Assembly: GCA_030848705.1 (NCBI GenBank)
Contig: CM061243.1
Location: forward strand, 1,708,001-1,772,000
Source of the DNA: Heracleum sosnowskyi
Taxonomy: Eukaryota > Streptophyta > Magnoliopsida > Apiales > Apiaceae
Length of the DNA: 64,000 nt
Direction of reading: 5' to 3'
A program made the position numbers and the translations under genes. Below are positions 21,476 to 31,800 of the stretch, in pieces (position 1 is the first letter of the stretch; every line of letters starts with the position of its first letter). The notes under the pieces were generated by a model. The model saw nothing but the letters and a program-made list of their open reading frames with translations. It was not told the origin of the DNA and made no database searches.

Positions 21476-22641
21476 CTAACTAACCTTCTCCCCCTTTTTG
21501 ACATCAGGATTTGACAATAAATTCAAAATTAAAGAAAGAGAGGCTTGAATGTCAGTTACCTTAGTATCCAGAGAATCAATCCTTCTGTTGATGGAGGTTT
21601 GTTCAGAAATGACAGACTTCACTTGGGATTCTACTACCCTTAGCTGAAAAGTAGTAGGCACCTTTGTAAAATTTTGAGAAATATCATTCCTCACCAACTC
21701 AGTTGAATTCTTGATAGAATCAATCTCACTTTTCAGGCTTTTGGATAACAGAGTTGTAGCCTTCAGATGATTCTTCAAGCAGAAGAAAAACTTACAGATT
21801 CAGCAGAACTGTGCCATGAATTGGTCCATTCATTCTGTCTAAGTGCCTCAGCAGGATTAAAGGAAGGAATAGAAAAATCTTGTCTCTGATCTTTCCCAGT
21901 GGAAGCTTTGCCAGCCATATATGTACTTGATGAACCAAAATTAGTTCCAAGACTAACTTTGAGTGCTGTAGCAAGTTGTTCCTTCTCTTTTCGATTCTCA
22001 TCATCATCACTATCATCAGAGTCATCATCAGTACTATGAGTAACATCAGGATCAGGAATAGCTATACCTTTCAGTTTATCCTGTGAATCTGTGATAGGAT
22101 GATCCATTGGTCTTGAACGAAGTGGCTGTATCAGGATAGGCTCAGCATCAGGAGCACCACTAGCGTCAGGATGAACACCGTCAGGATTTGATATGCTTGC
22201 ATCAGTATTTGCTACCAATGGTTCTTGTGGAGCTTGAGGTTCAGAAGCTGCTTCAACACTTTGAGTCAAAGGTTCTTGTGTGCTTCCCTCATTGACAGTG
22301 TCCTCGACCAATCTTTGAACTTCATCTGCACCAGAAATCCCTTGAGCTGTGTCAGGAAATTTCTCAGAAACTGTAGCTTGGCCTGCATCTTCACTTTGAG
22401 AAGATGGTTCTTGTGTAGCTGGAATGTTGATGTCTTCATTCTCCCTATGAGAAAATGGTTCTTGTGTGACCATTCCACTAGCTAAGCATTCACCCAAACT
22501 TTGATTGAGTGGTTCTTGTGTGGCTGGATCATCAGAAAGAGCTGCTGAACCACTTTGAGGTTCAGGTTCTTGTGGGCTTGATCCTTTCAGTTTCTTTTGT
22601 CTCTGATAGACTAACTCTTGTGCCTTCCTTAGCTTTTCCAT
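21476..22641 (-). pseudogene. Middle part of the env-like region, Sirevirus copy 2
   Basis: The stretch 22641-21775 encodes a low-complexity acidic protein part with at least six TQEP repeats (TQEPLNQS, TQEPSSQS, TQEPLTQS and similar) and an Asp/Ser run (DDDSDDSDDDE). The stretch 21778-21476, shifted by one base, encodes a heptad-like coiled coil (IDSIKNSTELVRND, SINRRIDSLDTKVTD). Both appear to be parts of the same long protein that begins at 24138. Several frameshifts and stops between 23068 and 22641 show decay. The repeat-rich part is probably a disordered spacer between the conserved N-terminal domain and the coiled coil. Confidence 0.55.
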
Positions 22642-23067
22642 TGGATGTTGTATCCCAAGCTTGGAAGCAGCAGCACCATACTTCTCCCATGAAATATCAA
22701 CATGTCTTTTTGTTGGAGAGTCCTGTGCTGGAGAGTCTAAATAGTAACCACTTGACTTGGTGCAGCATCAGGAATACTAACATCAAGATTTGCTTGAGCA
22801 GTAGAAACTGATTGCTCATTTAGAATAGAAGTGTCCTGTACATCAGTATCCTGCTTTTTATCTAAAGGAATTTGATACATGCCCTTAGTTATCTTCGTTT
22901 CTTCTGTGGTGTAGACAATGGAACCACAGCTGCAGTAGCAGTATCAGCAACTTCCTAATTCACATTCATTATAGAGGATATAGGTAAATCATCCTCTGAA
23001 ACAGTCTCATCCCTGAGAACTAATTTTCTTTTAACAGAAACAGCCTCAACACCTTTAGCAGCTTTCT

Positions 23068-24138
23068 TCACCAGGACCCCTTGTACACCCCCTTGTAACT
23101 TCTTTTTAGTGAGTGGTGTAGAGGAAAAATCCTTTGAACCTGATTGCCTGCAGACACATCAGTTCTAGCTGATTTCTTTGGTTTTACAACTAAAGTCTTT
23201 TGAGAGACAGTAGAGGTGGTTGTTGACTGTTTAGACTGTTTAGGATGAATGCTTGGGTTAGGAACAAGGTGTGATTGGCCTTGCCCCATGGCATTAGAAA
23301 TTAAACCATAACAAGTAGGCATTTTCCTATGTAAGAAAAACCTAACCTCATCAGGAATAAAGGCATTGCCTATAAAACTGTTTGCCTTATCACTGTTGAC
23401 TAAGGACTTAATATTATTCTCAGTAATTCTACAGATAGGTAGAACTACATCATTCTCAAAAACAACATTAGGACACAAGTGATTAAATATCAACTGTAAA
23501 AATCTAAGAAAACGGACAGAACCTAACTTATCTGATTTCCTATCACTTAAAGCTTTTAAGATAAACGACCCATAATCAAACATTGTAGAATGGATAAGAG
23601 AGTACCCAATTTTGAGAGATCCTGATGGAAGAGCATCAAAATTTGATGTCTTGTTCAGGAAACAGCGGCTGATCGTATCAAAGAAGAAATTCCATTCCTT
23701 CTTAAGCTTTGTCCTAAAGAGATTGCCATATCTTTTTACTTCACCATTGTAGCCCAACTTTTTAACAAACTCAAAGAGAGTAGAGTCCGAAACATTAGCA
23801 GGAATAGCATCACCAAGAACAAGTAAATGCAGGGCTTCCTCCACAATTGCAGGAGTCACATAGTGAGTAATTCCATTATATTCAAAACTCATCAAGATGG
23901 TGTCAGAATACCCTTTGTCAAAAGTAACTGAGTTCCACACCTGCATTACAGACTTAAAAGAAACACTTGCAGGTTCTGTTAAAGCAAACTTCAATGGGCT
24001 TGAAGCTAGAAAATCTTGAATAATATGAAACTCATTGGGTAAATCTTGATGATTTAGAATAGCCACAAAATTGTTAGTGGCAAAAGTAACACCACTAATC
24101 ACTGTTTGTTTGTTCATGAATGATGAAGACGCGCTCAT
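23068..24138 (-). pseudogene. N-terminal domain of the env-like ORF, Sirevirus copy 2
   Basis: The ATG at 24138 opens 356 codons. The conserved domain has FHIIQDFLASSPLKFALTEP, VMQVWNSVTF, YVTPAIVEEALHL, FEFVKKLGYNGEV and KKEWNFFFDTISRCFLNKTS, then RFLQLIFNHLCPNVVFEND, and a basic Ser/Pro tail. It matches the first gene of this window (1331-864) and a domain widespread after pol in asterid Sirevirus-type elements. A frameshift near 23140 ends it in a false tail (KGVYKGSW). It starts about 300 bp after the RNase H end. Its role is unknown; no signal peptide is visible. Confidence 0.75.
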
Positions 24139-24441
24139 ACAGTTGTCCTACTACAACTCAACCGTCCATCAGCAGGTACTGACGAAAAATTAGGCACAAA
24201 TTAAGCAATGAAATACTGACCTGAACATCAGGATTGACCAGTTGACTTCCTGTCAGGATTGAGTCCTATCAGGAATAGATCAAAAATACATACCTTTCTG
24301 AATAACCATCAGGATTTGACAGTTATCAGGATTTCCTCTCTGTAACTTTCCTCAGAAATTCTCAAAATTCATCATTCCAAGTTCATTCACCAATTTATTG
24401 AAAGTAGCTTCAGGCAGTGGCTTGGTGAATATATCAGCTAG
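24139..24441. other. Short spacer between env-like gene and pol of Sirevirus copy 2
   Basis: No separate gene. The last codons of pol read on to about 24350 past a TAA at 24444-24442. The rest is spacer with four TCAGGAT words. Confidence 0.5.
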
Positions 24442-25968
24442 TTATTGATCAGTAGGAACAAAGTGTAGTTCAATTGTTCCTTCCAGAACTTGTTCTCTTA
24501 TAAAGTGATATCTAATACTGATGTGTTTAGTAAGAGAATGTTGAACTGGATTTCCTGTCATTGCAATAGCACTTTGGTTATCACAATAGATAGGGATTTT
24601 TGAGTATGACAGGCCATAATCTAACAACCGATTTCTCATCCACATTATCTGAGCACAACAACTTCCTGCAGCAATGTACTCAGCTTCTGCAGTTGAAGTG
24701 GAAATGGATTTTTGCTTCTTACTGAACCATGAAACTAGTCTTCCACCCAAAAACTGACAGCTTCCTGAAGTACTTTTCCTATCTATTTTGAATCCTGCAA
24801 AATCAGCATTTGAATAACCACACAACCCAAAACCTGATTCCCTTGCATACCAAAGGCCAAGTGAAGGAGTGCCTTTGAGATATCTGAAAATTCTTTTGAC
24901 TGCAATCAGATGGGGTTCCCTAGGTTTTGCTTGAAATCTTGCACACAGACAGGTTGCAAACATGATATCTGGTCTACTTGCAGTGAGATACAATAAAGAG
25001 CCAATCATTCCTCTGTAGTGAGTTACATCTACCTCAGCACCTTGATCAGGATCAAGTTTGGTAGTTGTAGCTATGGGAGTTGTAGCAGGAGAACTATCTT
25101 GCATGTTAAACCTTGTCAATAAATTCCTTGTATATTTAGACTGATTGATAAAAATCCCTTCATCAGTCTGTTTAACTTGAAGACCAAGAAAGTAACTCAT
25201 TTCTCCCATCATGCTCATTTGATATCTTGACTGCATAAGCTTAGAAAACTTTTCACACAGCTTATTGTTTGTTGACCCAAAAATGATATCATCAACATAA
25301 ATCTGAACTAACAGCAAATCCTTACCATGATTCAAATAGAATAGAGTTTTATCAATTGCACCTCGTTTGAATCCACTTTCCAGTAAGAATTGAGCTAAGG
25401 TTTCATACCATGCTCTTGGAGCTTGCTTTAGTCCATAAAGTGCCTTATCCAATCTGTAGACATGATCTGGATATTTAGGATCAATGAAACCAGGAGGTTG
25501 TTCAACATAAACTTCTTCCTCCAGTTCTCCATTTAAGAAAGCACTTTTAACATCCATCTGGAAAACCTTGAATTTCTTATGAGCTGCATAAGCAAGAAAT
25601 ATCCTGATGGCTTCTAATCTTGCAACAGGAGCAAAAGTTTCATCATAGTCAATTCCCTCTTGTTGAGAATACCCCTTTGCAACTAGTCTAGCTTTGTTTC
25701 TGACTATTACTCCATCAGAATCAGTCTTGTTCTTGAAAATCCACTTTGTACCAACAATTGATCTATTCTTTGGTCTTGGTACCAGTTTCCAGACTTCATT
25801 CCTTTCAAATTCATTCAGTTCTTCTTGCATTGCAGTAACCCAATCAGCATCTTTAAGTGCATCTTCAACTTTCTTTGGCTCCTCCTTGGATAGAAAGTTA
25901 TTGTATAGACATTCATTCTGAGTTGCACTTCTTGTTTGAACACCTGTATCAGGATCTCCAATTATCAA
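24442..25968 (-). pseudogene. Reverse transcriptase-RNase H part of pol, Sirevirus copy 2
   Basis: The open frame holds copia RT (FAPVARLEAIRIF, MDVKSAFLNGELEEE, YVDDIIFGSTN) and RNase H (GYSNADFAGFKIDRKSTSG, STAEAEYIAAG, YCDNQSAIAMTG). In RNase H the first Asp of the SDADF motif seen in copy 1 is Asn (SNADF). The frame stops at TAA 24444-24442 where copy 1 reads CAA or CAG (TDQQLADIFTKP), losing the last two dozen residues. It shares its frame with the upstream pol pieces; only the stop at 25992-25990 separates them. Confidence 0.88.
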
Positions 25969-25989
25969 ATCAGGAGTATGGTCTTTTGT

Positions 25990-27669
25990 CTATTTCCTTG
26001 CCGGTGTTAAATTGTTTCTTGAAGTAGATGCTCCCCATGGATTGGTGTTATCTTTATTAGAAGAATTTGCTTGATTTGAAGTTCTCCCTGAATTATTGCT
26101 ATCTCCTCCTGATGAGTTATCAGGATCATCACTTGAATCAGTATCTGAAGAATTCTGTCCTGATGATTGAGTTGACTCTGAACTTGTAGTAGAATGCTGT
26201 TGATCCCCCTCAACATTAGCACTACTAGAAGTGTCATTATTGATTGCATCATCAGTATTAGTACCATCAGTATCTGGTGTATCATCAGGATTTGGTGACC
26301 CATCAGGATCTGATGAATTGACAGTATCTGATTCACTTTCTTCAGGTTCCTTGGTAGCTTCATTTTCAAAAATCAATCTATCATGAGAGTCTTCATTGAT
26401 TCCTGTTATCTTCTTATCATCAAAAGATACATGTATTGACTCCATGACAATCCTTGTTCTCAAATTGAAAACTCTGAAGGCTCTTGATGCAGGATATCCT
26501 ATGAAAATTCCTTCATCAGCCTTTGTTTCAAATTTCCCTAGCTGTTCAGGGTGAGTTCTGAGAACAAAACATTTACAGCCAAACACATGCAAATGCTTCA
26601 GACTTGGTTTCTTCTCCTTGAGTGACTAATAAGGAGTAATACCATGCATGTTTATTAATGTTAGATTTTGTGTATAGCATGATGTGTTGACTGCTTCTGC
26701 CCAGAAGTATGTAGGTAATTTAGCTTCTTCCAACATAGTTCTGTCAGCTTCAATAAGAGTTCTATTTTTCCTTTCAACTACTCCATTTTGCTGGGGTGTG
26801 CCAGGAGCAGAGAATTGTTGAATAATTCCTTTGTATTTGCAGAACTCTTCCATCTTTGAATTCTTAAATTCAGTACCATTATCACTTCTCAGAATCTTGA
26901 CTTTGTACTTTGTGGTTGTCTCAATCATTCTCAAATGATCCAACAGTACTTCAGGAGTCTCATCTTTTCTGTGCAGAAAATACACCCAGGTGAATCTAGA
27001 ATATTAATCAACAATTACAAGAGTGTACCTTTTCTTACTGATGGACATGATGTTGACTAGACCAAATAAATCAAGATGCAGCATGTGATATGGTTCTTCA
27101 ATAGAGGATTCTGATTTACTCTGGAATGATGTTCTCCTTTGTTTTGCTTTTTGACATGCATCATAGAGTCCATCAGGTGTATATAATACTTTTGGTAATC
27201 CTCTTACTAAATCTTTCTTAACCAACTCATTGATATTGCTGAAGTTGAGATGAGAAAGCTTCTTGTGCCAATTCCAACTTTCATCTACTGATGCCTTACT
27301 GATCAGACAAGTAGGAGAGCCATCAGTATTTGATTGAATGTTGGCTTTATAAATGTTACCATGCCTGTAGCCAGTGAGTGCAACTTTTCCTGATGCTTTG
27401 CTGACTACTTCACAATGTGTGGAATAGAAATTGACATGATAACCTCTGTCAGTGATTTGACTAATACTCAACAAGTGGTGTTTCAGTCCTTTCACTAGAG
27501 CTACTTTTTTAATGATGACATTTCCAATGATTATATTGCCATATCCCAAAGTTTGTCCAATGTTGCCATCTCCATAAGACACGGTTGGGCCAGCTTTTTC
27601 CTCATATTCTGATAACAGGGCTTTGTTTCTAGTCATGTGCACAGAACATCCACTATCCATGACTAACAC
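25990..27669 (-). pseudogene. Protease-integrase part of pol, Sirevirus copy 2, with in-frame stops
   Basis: All pieces (27669-27004, 26985-26626, 26592-25990) are in one frame. They are interrupted only by stop codons: TAA 27006-27004 in the integrase core, TAG 26628-26626 (CAG in copy 1), and TAG 25992-25990 (TGG in copy 1). Protease shows VMDSGCSVHMT, where copy 1 has SGHMT. In the integrase zinc domain the first Cys of the CDAC pair is Tyr (GLYDACQK). The DDE core has LHLDLFGLVN, LRSDNGTEFKN and GVVERKNRTL. The product could not be made as a full polyprotein. The frame opens without ATG after the gag stop, in a different frame from gag. Confidence 0.87.
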
Positions 27670-27706
27670 ATTCTTCCTTTTTCCATGTAATCAGAATAGA
27701 AACACA

Positions 27707-30022
27707 CTAGTTAGAACACTTAGGAACCCATACATGTTGGGTTCCTTTTTCATGCAATTTATTAACTTTAGCAGCAGAAGACTTTTTGACTTTAGCAGTC
27801 CTGACATGATTTACTCCATCAGGATTTGCTTTGTCATTATCAGTATTTACAAAAGCATGTTCCAACTTGACATTCTTAAGGCTACCAGAGTTTGCACTAT
27901 TTTTATCAAACTTAGGCAATGGATCATAAAAGTTATAGTACAACTCATGATAATCTCTACAAGTATAAATAGAATGCCATATACTACCACAATGAAAACA
28001 GGACTTCTGTGGTTTATAAAATACTGATCTATTCCTCACATCAGAAATAGAAATTTCAGTACTTTTCTTGTTACTTTTCTTACAATCAATAGCAAGATGA
28101 TTAGAGTTACCACAGTTAAAACAACACTTTCTAGGTGCATTTGGGATATATTTATAACCATTCTCTTTACTGATCCCAACTTTACCATTCCTGTTTCTCT
28201 TAACAGTAGCTTCCTTTTTCTTATCTGTCACTTCACAGATTTTATCCTTAAGCTGTTTCTGAAACAATAGACCTACATTCTTAGTGACTTTATTCATGAT
28301 AGGTTTAGATTTTATAATTTTAATTCCTTGAGTAGAGGTAGATCCTTTTTCAAAAGTAGAATTGGAATCCATACCAAAAACAAAATTAACAGGAGTAATC
28401 TTTGATTTGGTTGCATCTACAACATGTCTATAGGTCTTTGGACTGACTATCTCATTAATGACAATTTTCTCTTTCAATTTCTTATCCTCATCTGACTTAT
28501 ATCCTAGACACTCTTTCCAATTCTTAGAGGTATTAATCTCATGAAATTTCCTACTAGAGTCTGTCTAGGTTCTGATTTTCTCATTAGCATATTCAAGTTC
28601 CTTTTCAAGAGAAGTACATTTAGATTTCATCTCTAAGTACATGTGTTTAGTATTATCACATTCTTTTTGTACTTCTTGCATACGAGAAAATTCAGCTTCT
28701 AAAATCTCATTCCTTTTTCTAAGTTCAGACATCTCAGATAAGATCCTAGTATTTTCAGTAGTTTGACTTCTAAAGCTAATATGCAATGACTTTAGAAAAC
28801 GTCTCAACTCAGAAGCATTATCAGTATCAAAATCAAAGATAGTATTTAGTACCTTATCATCAGTAGCAGCAGTTACATCAGCATTGGCCATTAGAGCATA
28901 GTTGACTACCTCAGTATCAGATTCTGAGGAGGAGTCCATCCAATCCTTGCTTGATGTGATAAGTGTCTTTGTCTTCTTGCACTCAGAAGCAAAGTGACCC
29001 ATACCATTACACTTGTAGCATCTAACCTTTGACTTGTCAAATTTGCTACCCTTGCTGTCCTTTTTGGTATACTTATCTTTGTCTGCATTGAAGGTCTTTT
29101 TCTGAAAGTTGCCTTGTCTTCTATTCTTCCTGAACTTCATCCTTCTGAAGTTTCTGACAATCATAGCAACCATCTCTTCCATGTCTGAGTCAGAAGAATC
29201 ATCATCAGTATTGGCATCAGGATTGCCATCAGTATCTGATGAAGAGTCATCAGGATCTGACTCAACTATTCTTGATTTACTTTTAGAGACTTCCACAGTT
29301 TTTCCTTTTGATTTAGCCTCTGCTTTCAAAGCAATTGATTTTGCCTTGCTACTTTTCCTGTTCTTTCTCTGTTGAACTTCAAGATCATGAGTTCTTAGCA
29401 TTCCATATACTTCATCAAGAGACACAGTGTTGAGATCATACTGGTGTCTAATGATCGAGGTCTGTGTGTCCCATTCTTCAAGTAAAGCTCTTAGAAATTT
29501 GGTGTTTGAATCTTCAGTTTCATATTCCTTGTCAACTAAAGATAAACTGTTCAATAGTGTCAGAAATCTATCACATAGATCAGTTAAGTTCTCTTCAGGT
29601 CTTGCATCAAATTGTTCATATTCTTGAATCAAAAGAGCCCTTCTGTTTTTCTTGACAGATGCAGATCCCTGGCACTGAGTTTCTAAAGTATCCCAGATTT
29701 CTTTTGAAGACTTGCATGCAATCACTCTGTTTGACATGACAGCATCAAGACTACTGTGCAAGATATTCTTTATCTTTGGTTCCCTGAGTACATGAGCTTT
29801 TTCTTCTGGAGTCCATTCACTTTTAGCTTTGACCACATAATGTTCAGGTACAGTATCTGTACGTTCAAAGAACTTCGTAGGTATATATGGTCCATCACGA
29901 ATCCTGTCCAAATAGTCAGGATCCATAGCCTCCAGGTACATCAACATCTTTACCCTCCATGTTGGATATTCTGATTTCTTCAAGATGGGAATCTTCATGC
30001 TTTCATACTTGGTTGTCGACAT
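27707..30022 (-). pseudogene. gag of Sirevirus copy 2, one in-frame stop
   Basis: The ATG at 30022 starts MSTTKYESMKIPILKK. Capsid-like sequence (WRVKMLMYLEAMDPDYLDRI, IQEYEQFDARPEE) is followed by an Asp/Pro-rich linker and CCHC knuckle CYKCNGMGHFASEC. A coiled-coil-like segment leads to the stop TAG (28567-28565), where copy 1 has TGG in EQIRVWTH. Reading continues in the same frame through knuckles CFNCGNSNHLAIDC and CFHCGSIWHSIYTC to a TAG at 27709-27707. Gag would form particles and package RNA. Only the single nonsense codon breaks it. Confidence 0.88.
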
Positions 30023-30056
30023 CTTTAGATCGTATCTGATTCAGAATTAAATCAGT

Positions 30057-30070
30057 TTGCTCGGATACCA
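30057..30070 (-). other. Primer-binding site of Sirevirus copy 2
   Basis: TGGTATCCGAGCAA on the minus strand, two bases after the 5' LTR. It matches the Met-tRNA site with one change (CCG for CAG). Confidence 0.8.
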
Positions 30071-30072
30071 AT

Positions 30073-30613
30073 TGTTGCCCAATAAATAACAATTGTAGAA
30101 GGGGGTTGAATACAATTGTATAAGATTCTCGACTTAATCAAGTATATAACACAAATATGAAAGAACAATAACAGCTTTATTAAATCTGATATAAAACTGT
30201 TACAAACTCTCTCAAGAAATTCTGATGTTCTTGAGAGCTGCTAGGTTACAAAGATACTCGTGTATGCTATTGATCTCGATCAATGTATATCGATATCAAA
30301 ACCTAAACTGTGTTTATATACTACACAGCTTCTCTATCAATGATAAGTCATAATCAATTACAAAGATTGAAACCTATCCATAATTGATAGCTACATTCTA
30401 CAAACCAGGAACCGACAGGATAAATATCCTTATTTAACTAGACTCCAAATATAACTCGAAGTAGGAATCCTGATCAGCTTCCAGTCCTGATGATCAAACC
30501 TGATCCCAGTCCTGATATGCATTCTGATCCTAACGACCATGCAATCCTGATGACGTCAGCAATCCTGATCAGTTGAGTCTAGCTCCTGACGATCATTGAA
30601 TTCTGATCTAACA
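30073..30613 (-). repeat. 5' LTR of Sirevirus copy 2
   Basis: 541 bp, same length as 18970-19510. I count five differences, four transitions and one transversion. TGACGTCA is at 30551-30558 and the TATA box at 30320-30313. Confidence 0.95.
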
Positions 30614-31751
30614 GGATATATTATAGGTCTCTATTGTACTTGTCTTGTTTTCATGTACTTAGCTCTATTTTGTATGCTCAAGGTTATAATGAGCTTAGTA
30701 CGTTCCTTGCATCTAGAATGTACTAGGCCATTAAATAATTGTCCTGGTAGAAGTTCAAATTGTTCATGCAGCAGGATGGAAGTTAATAAGGCCTTGAAGA
30801 TATAAGTTACAGATATTTGTCTAAGTCTCTATATCGTGAAGTCAAAATAGGCTATGTCGTGAAGTCATCAAAATCCATGTCGTGGAGTACTGAGATCGCA
30901 TAGTCCAAAATAAACTATGTCGTGAAGTCTTCAAGGCTCATGTCGTGAAGTGTTGAGATCGCAAAGTCAAAATGTACTATATCGTGAAGTCTTCAAAGGC
31001 TATATCGTGAAGTCAGAAATATGCCATATCGCATACTCCTAAAATACCCATATAGCAAAGTCCTCATATAGCAAAGTGTCAAATGCTCTATGTCGACAAG
31101 TCATAGGATAAGGAGTATGTTGGAGTTCACGATGTCAACACTTAGACGATCTACAACAAGACAAATCAAGGTACAAATTCAAAGTTCAAAGGAGACAAAT
31201 ACTGGAGCATCTGTTATGGTTAAGTGGTCCAAAGACAGATGTCAAATCTACAGCAAAACTTGGAGAGAAAGAATAGAGACAAGCAGCTACAGATACGGGA
31301 TAGGACAACAGAAAGCAAGTGGTCCTTCCTGACACAGTTAACCTCTTATGGAAAAACAAGTGGGAGTCACAGCTAAGGGGTAGCTGTGTAAATAGGGTTT
31401 GCACTAGTTTTGTATAGGGAATATATATAGTGTGCACACTCAATAGTAAGCTGTAAGAGAGACATACACAAAAATATTCAAGCACTCTTTTCTCTGTAAG
31501 AAAACAAGAAAACATTGTTTTTGTTTAGAAGCCAGAATTTCACTTGTGAAATTTTGGAAGCTGTAGTATTTGATTTACTTAATACAAAGTAGATTAAAGT
31601 GATTGTGTGTGTTCTGTTTATTTTATTCCGCATTTTTATACAACATAATCTAACACAGCTTTTTAGTTTTCAAGAAAACGAAAAAATTCAAACTATCCAT
31701 TCACCCCCCCCCCCCCTCTGTCTAGTTTCTTAGTGATAATCATATCTAACA
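30614..31751 (+). repeat. Remainder of the third element's 5' LTR
   Basis: Starts with the second GGATA copy, continues the LTR broken at 18969 and ends TCTAACA at 31751. It includes TATATATAG near 31421, a C-rich tract (31701-31717) and a minisatellite. With the first part the LTR is about 1.2 kb. Confidence 0.72.
30825..31110 (+). repeat. Degenerate minisatellite of TCGTGAAGT words in an LTR
   Basis: ATGTCGTGAAGTC or ATATCGTGAAGTC recurs at least seven times. It is interleaved with GAGATCGCA(A/T)AGTC, giving a higher-order period near 60 bp, and decays to the right into ATAGCAAAGTC. Confidence 0.75.
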
Positions 31752-31753
31752 AG

Positions 31754-31765
31754 TGGTATCAGAGC
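31754..31765 (+). other. Primer-binding site of the third copia element
   Basis: TGGTATCAGAGC, two bases after the LTR end, is the standard initiator Met-tRNA site. Confidence 0.88.
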
Positions 31766-31800
31766 GAGGCTGTTGATATACAAACAGAAAAAGATCGAGA

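Larger units (their letters stand above)
18970..30613 (-). mobile_element. Structurally complete Sirevirus-type Ty1/copia retrotransposon, copy 2
   Basis: Two 541-bp LTRs flank gag, pol and a long env-like region, all on the minus strand. The 5-bp repeat GGATA borders both ends (18965-18969 and 30614-30618). A primer site and a polypurine tract stand in the correct places. The LTRs differ at five positions (about 0.9%), so insertion is recent. Gag has one and pol four in-frame stop codons, and the env-like region is broken by several frameshifts, so the copy is not autonomous. Confidence 0.95.
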
